Shown in pieces: positions 5,235 to 10,183 of a DNA stretch of 10,183 nt. A model generated the notes under the pieces. The model searched no databases and was not told where the DNA came from. It saw only the letters and a program-made list of their open reading frames with translations. This stretch comes from an uncultured Erysipelotrichaceae bacterium (GTDB lineage Bacteria; Bacillota_I; Bacilli_A; RF39; UBA660), in the NCBI GenBank assembly GCA_902783345.1, contig CACZQI010000007.1, positions 1 through 10,183 on the forward strand, written 5' to 3'. Both the position numbers and the translations under genes were made by a program. Each line of letters starts with the position of its first letter. Position 1 is the first letter of the stretch.

Positions 5235-6095
5235 ATGAAAGAGACATATACAGTTAAAGCTGGGGATACTCTATATGGAATAAGTAATCAATTTGGCGTA
5301 TCAGTTACTGAACTTGCTGAGTTAAATGGTATCCAAGGTAGTAACTTACAAATTGGTACAGTTCTAAATATTCCAACTCAAAGTGGTACTAATCCAGATA
5401 CAATGTTTATGTATACAGTAAAGAAAGGTGATACTTTATATTCAATTGCTAAAAAATATAATACAACTGCTGATAAAATAATTAGTTTAAATTATTTAAA
5501 AAGTCCTAGTTTAAGTATTGGGCAAGTGCTTAGAATTCCTGAGATGTATACAAAAGAAGAAGATATGGTTATGCCAGAGTTTATTAATTATGTAGTTAAA
5601 AAAGGAGATACTTTATATTCAATCGCGCGTAATAATAATGTTAGTGTTGATACAATTATTAAAGATAATAATTTAACAAGTAATACTTTAACAGTAGGAA
5701 AAACAATTAAAATAAGAGTGCCGGCTGATTCAATTGGAGCAGTTGAAGAATGCTTTGGTGCTGATTTTACGCCACCAGATAGTGCAGGAGTAAATACCAT
5801 AAATTATACGGTTAAAAAGGGCGATTCTTTATATCAAATTGCTAAAAAATATAATACTAGTGTATCAAATATTATTAATCTTAATAATTTAAAAACTAAT
5901 AATTTATCAATCGGTCAAGTTTTAAAAGTGCCATCATCTAGTAGTAGTGGGGGAAATACCCAAACATATACTGTTCAAAAAGGCGATAGTTTATATACAA
6001 TAGCGCGTAAATTTAATACTACAGTTGATAGTATTAAAAGAAAAAACAATTTAAGTTCTAACTTGCTTAGTATTGGGCAAAAATTAATAATATAA
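5235..6095 (+). CDS. Protein of five LysM domains without signal peptide
   Basis: The 286-residue protein consists of five LysM modules: about 4-47, 59-102, 118-161, 190-233 and 244-286. Each starts with a YTVKxGDTLYxIA-type motif and ends with an IGQxLxIP-type motif. LysM binds N-acetylglucosamine in peptidoglycan or spore cortex. There is no signal peptide or membrane segment and no catalytic domain. LysM proteins without a signal are known among spore-coat morphogenetic proteins made in the mother cell (SafA, SpoVID, YaaH types), which is one possible role. Linkers are Ser/Gly/Asn-rich. The ribosome binding site is GAGGTG (5225-5230). It leads a close cluster with the two genes that follow, and all three look wall-directed. 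Confidence 0.88.
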   Translation: MKETYTVKAGDTLYGISNQFGVSVTELAELNGIQGSNLQIGTVLNIPTQSGTNPDTMFMYTVKKGDTLYSIAKKYNTTADKIISLNYLKSPSLSIGQVLRIPEMYTKEEDMVMPEFINYVVKKGDTLYSIARNNNVSVDTIIKDNNLTSNTLTVGKTIKIRVPADSIGAVEECFGADFTPPDSAGVNTINYTVKKGDSLYQIAKKYNTSVSNIINLNNLKTNNLSIGQVLKVPSSSSSGGNTQTYTVQKGDSLYTIARKFNTTVDSIKRKNNLSSNLLSIGQKLII

Positions 6096-6104
6096 GGGAG
6101 GTTT

Positions 6105-6524
6105 ATGAAAACATATTATGTAACTGATGAAGATTTTATTAATTCAGATGTTTATCAAGACTTTATTAGAAATAATCCAGCTAAAGGTAATCTTAAAATA
6201 AGAGCGTATGCTGCTAATCAAGCAGTTCCTATTAAAGGAGTTAAAATTATTATTTCGACAATGGCTAATGATAATACTAAAATAATATTTTATGAAGGAG
6301 AAACAAATGATTCTGGTGTTATTGAAAAAATAAGTTTGCCAGCGCCAAGACTTTCTAGTGATAATATGCTAGTCCCTGATAAAATAGAATATGAGATAGA
6401 TGCTATATATACGCCAGATAATATAAGCGCTATATATAAAATAAATATGTATGAAGATGTTTGTGTACAGCAAAACATTAATATAGTGCCGGAACTTAAG
6501 GTAGGTGCTTTTAATGGCCGTTAG
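6105..6524 (+). CDS. Small beta-sandwich (carboxypeptidase regulatory-like) protein
   Basis: This 139-residue protein has a short N-terminal helix region, then a pattern GNLKIRAYAANQAVPIKGVKI ... YEGETNDSGVIEKISLPAP typical of carboxypeptidase-regulatory-like/CnaB-type beta-sandwich folds, where a repeated ligand-like loop (PIKGVKI, NDSGVIEKI) precedes strands. There is no signal peptide. Its start is the ATG three bases after GGGAGG, nine bases after the LysM gene stop. It overlaps the SpoIID-like gene by 11 bases. Similar small proteins precede SpoIID/peptidoglycan-binding genes in clostridia, from memory of that family; the function is unknown and may be to anchor or assist the partner. 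Confidence 0.7.
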   Translation: MKTYYVTDEDFINSDVYQDFIRNNPAKGNLKIRAYAANQAVPIKGVKIIISTMANDNTKIIFYEGETNDSGVIEKISLPAPRLSSDNMLVPDKIEYEIDAIYTPDNISAIYKINMYEDVCVQQNINIVPELKVGAFNGR

Positions 6525-7857
6525 ATACCCAATTGTTCCTAATACTATAACTGTGCATTTAGGTAAACCAAATGAAAATGCTAGAAATATAACGGTTCCA
6601 TTTACAGATTATGTTGCTAATGTAGCATCAAATGAGTTATATCCAACTTGGCCTAGAGCTGCACTAGTTGCCAATATTTACGCAATAATATCTTTTGCTT
6701 TAAATAGAGTTTATAATGAATGGTATCGTTCAAAAGGTTATAATTTTGATATTACATCAAGTCCTACATATGACCAAAAGTTTACTGAAAATCGTTCAAC
6801 ATATGAAAATATTAATGATATTGTAGAAGAAATTTTTAATAATTATGTTATTAAAGGAGAGCAAATTCAACCTTATTTTACTAGATATTGTGATGGACGA
6901 GTAACTACATGTGATGGCTTATCTCAGTGGGGAAGTGTATCTCTTGCTAACCAGGGCAAAACAGCTTTACAAATACTTAGAAATTATTATGGCAATGATA
7001 TCTCTATTAAATATAATGCTCCTGTTGGTGATGCAAAAGAAGGATTTCCTGGTTATGATGTAGGACTAGGAAATGCTGGAAACCCTGTTTTACTTATTCA
7101 ACGAGATTTACGAAGAATAAGAAAAAATTATCCGGCTATTCCAGATATTACCACTACCTTAGGTATTTATGATTTAGAAACGGAAAATGCCGTAAAAAAA
7201 TTTCAAGAAATATTTGGGCTTCCTGTAACAGGGGTTGTTGATAAAGGTACTTGGTATAAAATAAAATATATTTATACTAGTGTTAAAAAATTATCGGACC
7301 TTTACTCTGAAGGACTTACTGAAGATGAAATAACATTTCTTTATACTGATGAGTTAAATTATGGTGATACAGGAATTGAAGTACAATATGTACATTATTT
7401 CTTAGATGCTTTAGCCTTTTTAGATAAAGATATTCCAAGGCTTCCTTTAAACTCTATTTATAATAATAATACTATTACTATGGTAAAAGCCTTTCAAGAA
7501 AAATATAAATTACCAGTTACCGGTGTATTTACTTATCAAGACTGGTTAGTTTTACAAAATGCTTACAATAATATTTTAAAATCATTTCCTTCAGAATACC
7601 AAGACTTTGTAAATGAATTATATCCTGATTATTTCTTAACTTATGGAATGAGTGGAAAAGATGTTCGCCGTTTTCAAAAATTTTTATTAAAAATATGTCG
7701 ATTTGATAAATCAATACCAGGTGTAAGAGTTAATGGTATCTTTGATGATTTAACATTAAAAAGTGTCTATAAACTTCAAAATGATTATGGCTTTGATATT
7801 AATGGTATTGTAGGGCCACTTTTATGGCGTAAAGTAGTTGAACTTTCTAAAAGATAG
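6514..7857 (+). CDS. SpoIID-like protein with three peptidoglycan-binding repeats
   Basis: The 447-residue protein has an N-terminal SpoIID/LytB-like region (about 25-165). The candidate catalytic Glu is E41 in ASNELYPTWPRAAL, matching the VAxEMP-type motif of SpoIID lytic transglycosylases. Cys126 and Cys133 precede GLSQWG (135-140), and ILRNYYG (154-160) closes the domain. Three PG_binding_1 modules follow (about 185-251, 283-347, 376-442) with the VTGVVD/FQEIFGLP pattern. SpoIID enzymes cut peptidoglycan glycan strands; here activity is inferred. No signal peptide is present. The start is ATG 6514, six bases after AAGGTAGGTG; the in-frame GTG at 6505 lies inside that site. Together with the LysM gene it points to an envelope or spore-wall complex. 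Confidence 0.85.
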   Translation: MAVRYPIVPNTITVHLGKPNENARNITVPFTDYVANVASNELYPTWPRAALVANIYAIISFALNRVYNEWYRSKGYNFDITSSPTYDQKFTENRSTYENINDIVEEIFNNYVIKGEQIQPYFTRYCDGRVTTCDGLSQWGSVSLANQGKTALQILRNYYGNDISIKYNAPVGDAKEGFPGYDVGLGNAGNPVLLIQRDLRRIRKNYPAIPDITTTLGIYDLETENAVKKFQEIFGLPVTGVVDKGTWYKIKYIYTSVKKLSDLYSEGLTEDEITFLYTDELNYGDTGIEVQYVHYFLDALAFLDKDIPRLPLNSIYNNNTITMVKAFQEKYKLPVTGVFTYQDWLVLQNAYNNILKSFPSEYQDFVNELYPDYFLTYGMSGKDVRRFQKFLLKICRFDKSIPGVRVNGIFDDLTLKSVYKLQNDYGFDINGIVGPLLWRKVVELSKR

Positions 7858-7860
7858 ATT

Positions 7861-8076
7861 ATGGATAAAGTTTGTTATGATAAAGTAAATGAAATATTAA
7901 ACTCTAATATGAGTAATAATGATAAAATTGAAGCCCTTAATGAAGTTAAGAAACTGATTAAAGATGTTTATTTTTCTAAAATTTATTATCATAAGAGTAT
8001 TAATATACTAAAATATTTATGCTTTTATGCAGCGGCTAATTTAGATATTAAATATTATCAAAAAAGATTAAAATAG
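7861..8076 (+). CDS. Hypothetical 71-residue protein
   Basis: A small, Lys- and Asn-rich, mostly helical protein starts three bases after the stop of the SpoIID-like gene and is followed at once by a terminator, so it is probably the last gene of that cluster. No good ribosome binding site precedes the ATG, which suggests translational coupling. It contains LKYLCFYAAANLDIKYYQKRLK at the end (residues 50-71), too short and polar for a clear membrane helix. No family recognised. Confidence 0.6.
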   Translation: MDKVCYDKVNEILNSNMSNNDKIEALNEVKKLIKDVYFSKIYYHKSINILKYLCFYAAANLDIKYYQKRLK

Positions 8077-8080
8077 TTAT

Positions 8081-8120
8081 AAAAAGCAAATTGTTTATAT
8101 TAGCAATTGCTTTTTATTTA
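8081..8120 (+). terminator. Rho-independent terminator of the LysM/SpoIID-like cluster
   Basis: AAAAAGCAA (8081-8089) pairs with TTGCTTTTT (8107-8115). TTG (8091-8093) can pair further with CAA (8104-8106) across one bulged A. The T tract continues as ATTTATT. The A/T symmetry could let it act on both strands, but no minus-strand gene is present. Confidence 0.75.
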
Positions 8121-8166
8121 TTCTTTATATTAAAATAATAATAGGTAATATAAAAATGGTGGAAAT

Positions 8167-9015
8167 ATGAATGTAGAAGAAAAGATAATTAAGGATTATA
8201 ATGAGATATTAAAAGATGAATGTAATTATGATAAACTTTTAAGTTATGAACAAGTATTGAAACTTAGAAATATTGCTAATAAAAAAATAAAAGATAAAAA
8301 ATATCCTCATAATATAAAAGATCCTTTAAAAGTAGTTTTAGAGTTTTTTGAAGAAGTATATCCAGAATTTTATGGTTTAATTATTAAAGGAATAAAAGAT
8401 AAACGTATTATTTTTAATAGTGATGGATGCTATGTAAATACTACTAATGGGATATGCCATTTACAAGATATAAAAGATGATAGTGCAGTTTTTACAATTG
8501 CTCATGAATTTGGTCATTATATAGCATTAAATACTAATCCACCTATAATATCAAATAAATATAAAATGTTTGCTGAAGTTTTATCAATATATATGGAAAA
8601 ACAGTTAGAAAAGTATTTTAAAGATAAAAATATTTATTTAGATGCTATAAATGCTCGTAATATAAATAGAGCTTATATTGATAGAAATATGATAGATGTT
8701 ATTTATTTAGAATATACTTATGAAAATAAATATAAGAGTTCAAAATTATTTTTAACTGATTTAGATTTAAATAATATATTAAAAATAACCAGGCTTAAAG
8801 GCAGTAATATTATTAATCAACTTTTAACATATCCACTAGGTAATATGATAAGTGAATACTTAATTGATAATAATATTAGTATTAATGATGATTTAATAGA
8901 TAATTTAACACTAATAAATATAGATGAATTATTAGAAAAATATAAAGATATTTATACGATTGAAGAGATGAATTATGAGAAAAAAGGAATATCAAGATTT
9001 TTTAACAAGATATGA
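8167..9015 (+). CDS. Small HExxH metalloprotease, gluzincin/M3-like
   Basis: The 282-residue protein has the zinc-protease motif HEFGH (113-117) within FTIAHEFGHYIAL. Twenty residues later comes FAEVLSIYMEKQLEKYF (135-151), whose Glu137 is a good candidate for the third zinc ligand. This spacing and the AEVxSxxxE pattern resemble M3-family oligopeptidases (PepF: AEVASTxNE), but the protein is about half their length. The ImmA/IrrE family (xxAHExGH) is the main alternative. No signal peptide or membrane segment is seen, so it is likely cytoplasmic. The ribosome binding site is GGTGG (8158-8162), four bases before the ATG. It overlaps the next gene by 41 bases, suggesting the two products act together. 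The substrate is unknown. Confidence 0.7.
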   Translation: MNVEEKIIKDYNEILKDECNYDKLLSYEQVLKLRNIANKKIKDKKYPHNIKDPLKVVLEFFEEVYPEFYGLIIKGIKDKRIIFNSDGCYVNTTNGICHLQDIKDDSAVFTIAHEFGHYIALNTNPPIISNKYKMFAEVLSIYMEKQLEKYFKDKNIYLDAINARNINRAYIDRNMIDVIYLEYTYENKYKSSKLFLTDLDLNNILKITRLKGSNIINQLLTYPLGNMISEYLIDNNISINDDLIDNLTLINIDELLEKYKDIYTIEEMNYEKKGISRFFNKI

Positions 9016-9790
9016 TAAATTTAAAAATAATAATATGCCAACACCATTTTGGGATGATGAAAGACAAACTTTAGAATACATTTATTATGATAATAAAGAT
9101 AATCCTCTTATGCTTTCATTAAATAAGAAAACTGATTATAATCCTAAATTACATATAAATTTTAATATAACAGATGCTTTAGGAGATTTAGCTAAAACAG
9201 GATTTTATTATTCATATAATTGCAAAATGTTTCAAAGTGAAAAGATGAGTGATGGCTCTTTTGTAGATAAAACTGTAATTGGGCATACTCATGCTCATTC
9301 ATTTGAAGAAGTAGTGCATTCTTTATATAATTTCCCAGAAAGTTTTAGTATTCCTAAAGAAGATGAAGAATTTTATAGCACTCAAGAATTAGAATATTTA
9401 AGAAGAGTAAAAAAATATCTTTTATTTATTGGCCTAAAAGATAAAGATAGTTTTAAAACAAAGGTAGCAAGATTTAGAAATAAAAAGCAAAAAAAGTTTG
9501 AACATGCTTTTATTTATAAATTTACGAATAAAGAGATTAATTCAATAATTAAGGGTAAGAACTATTTAGTATATGAATATTTAGACTTTTATAAAGAAAA
9601 TAAAACTTATCAAAAAGGCGAATATCAAGCCCTAATTACTGATGAAGAAGATAATTTTAAATTATTTATTGAATTTACGCATGAAAATGTTCAAAATTAT
9701 TATACTGTTAAAAAAGTTTATCATAATAGTAAACTAAAAGATAATGATAAAATATTAATTAGATATTTCAAAGTATTGGAAAAGTACTGA
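8975..9790 (+). CDS. Hypothetical protein with HTHAH motif, partner of the metalloprotease gene
   Basis: I do not recognise this 271-residue protein. It is soluble-looking, rich in Lys, Tyr, Phe and acidic residues. Its most striking part is VIGHTHAHSFEEVVH (101-115), with His104, His106, His108 and His115 close together, as in a metal site. The HxHxH order superficially recalls HIT or PHP proteins, but the rest of those families is not visible. The start at 8975 gives an unusually long 41-base overlap with the upstream gene. GAAGAG (8962-8967) is a modest ribosome binding site seven bases before it; the next ATG (residue 21, 9035) has none. Transcripts would stop at the hairpin at 9862-9888. 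Confidence 0.65.
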   Translation: MRKKEYQDFLTRYDKFKNNNMPTPFWDDERQTLEYIYYDNKDNPLMLSLNKKTDYNPKLHINFNITDALGDLAKTGFYYSYNCKMFQSEKMSDGSFVDKTVIGHTHAHSFEEVVHSLYNFPESFSIPKEDEEFYSTQELEYLRRVKKYLLFIGLKDKDSFKTKVARFRNKKQKKFEHAFIYKFTNKEINSIIKGKNYLVYEYLDFYKENKTYQKGEYQALITDEEDNFKLFIEFTHENVQNYYTVKKVYHNSKLKDNDKILIRYFKVLEKY

Positions 9791-9800
9791 AAATAGGCGC

Positions 9801-9835
9801 TGTCTATAAAATGTAAACTTTACGCAAATTTGACA
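9801..9835. promoter_or_regulatory. Dyad symmetry upstream of the surface-protein gene
   Basis: GTAAAcTTTAC (9813-9823) is a perfect palindrome centred on 9818. TGTC (9801-9804) and GACA (9832-9835) lie symmetrically about the same centre. The right half overlaps a TTGACA (9830-9835) that looks like a -35 box. This could be an operator. An eroded insertion-sequence end is an alternative. Confidence 0.35.
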
Positions 9836-9840
9836 CTTGC

Positions 9841-9847
9841 GGGGGGG
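9841..9847 (+). repeat. G7 homopolymer in a promoter region
   Basis: Seven consecutive G lie between TTGACA (9830-9835) and the extended -10 (9856-9864). The gap between the boxes is 23 bases, longer than the usual 17. Such a tract is rare in so AT-rich a sequence and could be prone to slippage. Confidence 0.5.
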
Positions 9848-9855
9848 TAATTAAA

Positions 9856-9864
9856 TGATATAAT
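9856..9864 (+). promoter_or_regulatory. Extended -10 promoter of the surface-protein gene
   Basis: TGATATAAT is an exact extended -10. Transcription would start near 9871, leaving a leader of about 19 bases with AGGTGAT (9877-9883) before the ATG at 9890. Candidate -35 boxes are TTGACA (9830-9835, 23-base gap) or TTGCGG (9837-9842, 16-base gap). Confidence 0.65.
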
Positions 9865-9888
9865 CACCTTAAGAGTAGGTGATTTTTT
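9862..9888 (+). terminator. Terminator-like hairpin that covers the ribosome binding site
   Basis: AATCACCT (9862-9869) and AGGTGATT (9877-9884) form a perfect 8-bp stem with a 7-base loop, followed by TTTT to 9888. The 3' arm is the ribosome binding site of the next gene. The 5' arm lies in and just after the -10 box, so RNA started at about 9871 would lack it. The hairpin can therefore form only in transcripts arriving from the upstream gene pair, which it would terminate or block. Confidence 0.6.
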
Positions 9889-9889
9889 C

Positions 9890-10183
9890 ATGAATAAAAA
9901 AGTAACAATTTTAGTAGTATCTATAATAGCGTTTTTAGTAGCTGTTGGGGGACTAACTTATGCATATATTAGGAAATCAGCAGTACAAAGTGATCCTAAC
10001 ACGATTAATACTTTAACGTGTTTAGATTTAAGTTTAGAAAGTAAAGATAGTAATGGTAATGCTACTAATGCAATAAACTTAACAAATGCATATGCTATAT
10101 CAGATGAAGAAGGATTAAAAGGAAGCCCATATATATTTACAGTAACAAATAATTGTACATCACCAATAACAGTAGATATAAAT
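9890..10183 (+). CDS. N-terminus of secreted/surface protein, TasA/camelysin-like leader (truncated by window edge)
   Basis: Ninety-eight residues are visible. MNKK is followed by a hydrophobic segment (5-22) and GLTYAYIRKS, resembling the leader and junction of SipW-processed TasA/camelysin-type proteins (G-TYAYF/W). The mature part continues with INTLTCLDLSLESKD, NLTNAYAISDEEGLKGSPY and FTVTNNCTSPITV, with two cysteines. The ISDEEG-x-SPYxFTVTN-C pattern recalls repeated surface proteins of uncultured gut Firmicutes, from memory. The family call is tentative. The start is fixed by AGGTGAT six bases ahead and by the leader. The gene runs off the window. Confidence 0.7.
   Translation, partial: MNKKVTILVVSIIAFLVAVGGLTYAYIRKSAVQSDPNTINTLTCLDLSLESKDSNGNATNAINLTNAYAISDEEGLKGSPYIFTVTNNCTSPITVDIN

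Noticed and set aside
5588..5800. Minus-strand ORF of 70 codons
   Set aside because: It lies fully inside the LysM gene, in antisense to well-recognised domains, and has no ribosome binding site or family signature.
6290..6478. Minus-strand ORF of 62 codons
   Set aside because: Antisense to the beta-sandwich gene, with no ribosome binding site or support.
6505..6507. GTG start for the SpoIID-like gene
   Set aside because: The GTG is part of the ribosome binding site AAGGTAGGTG; the ATG at 6514 has the right spacing.
7529..7714. Minus-strand ORF of 61 codons
   Set aside because: Antisense to the third peptidoglycan-binding region of the SpoIID-like gene and without supporting signals.
8081..8166. 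Riboswitch or small RNA between the 71-codon gene and the protease gene
   Set aside because: The only structure is the terminator hairpin; the remaining bases are short and AT-rich without conserved elements I can recognise.
1..10183. CRISPR array, rRNA, complete insertion sequence or phage genes
   Set aside because: No regularly spaced repeats, no rRNA-like segments and no transposase, integrase or phage structural genes were found in any reading.

Overview
The window comes from a strongly AT-rich, low-GC Gram-positive-type bacterium (Bacillota, possibly an uncultured gut Bacilli/Erysipelotrichia-like or clostridial lineage; placement is inference). It uses the standard genetic code: several genes end in TGA and tryptophan is TGG. 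Ribosome binding sites are of the AAGGAGGTGA type. Five sites match the extended -10 form TGnTATAAT.

Layout. 1-970 is the 3' part of miaB (tRNA ms2i6A methylthiotransferase), closed by a terminator that overlaps its stop codon. 1028-3185 is a translationally coupled operon: an unrecognised single-pass membrane protein, then scpA and scpB (kleisin and winged-helix partner of the SMC condensin). 3208-3294 is tRNA-Leu(CAA) with encoded CCA and its own promoter and terminator. 3383-3829 is a small lipoprotein. 3849-4171 has no long ORF but holds what looks like a complete, compact type I toxin-antitoxin locus. It comprises a 27-residue hydrophobic peptide on the minus strand (3993-4076) and a convergent plus-strand RNA (about 3887-3994). 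Each has its own near-identical promoter, the two terminators are interleaved, and there is complementarity between the toxin mRNA 5' UTR and the antitoxin terminator stem. This is the most interesting element of the window.

4257-5188 encodes a ferritin-like four-helix protein and a TspO/MBR membrane protein. 5235-8076 is a cell-wall or spore-envelope cluster: a five-LysM protein, a small beta-sandwich protein, a SpoIID-like protein with three peptidoglycan-binding repeats, and a 71-residue hypothetical. None has a signal peptide. 8167-9790 is an overlapping pair: a small HExxH gluzincin-like metalloprotease and an unrecognised protein with an HTHAH motif. 9890 to the end is the start of a secreted or surface protein with a TasA/camelysin-like leader. 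Its upstream region holds a dyad, a G7 tract, an extended -10 and a terminator-like hairpin that buries the ribosome binding site.

How the parts fit: housekeeping genes (tRNA modification, condensin, tRNA) on the left, envelope functions in the middle and right, and a putative small-RNA-regulated membrane peptide between them.
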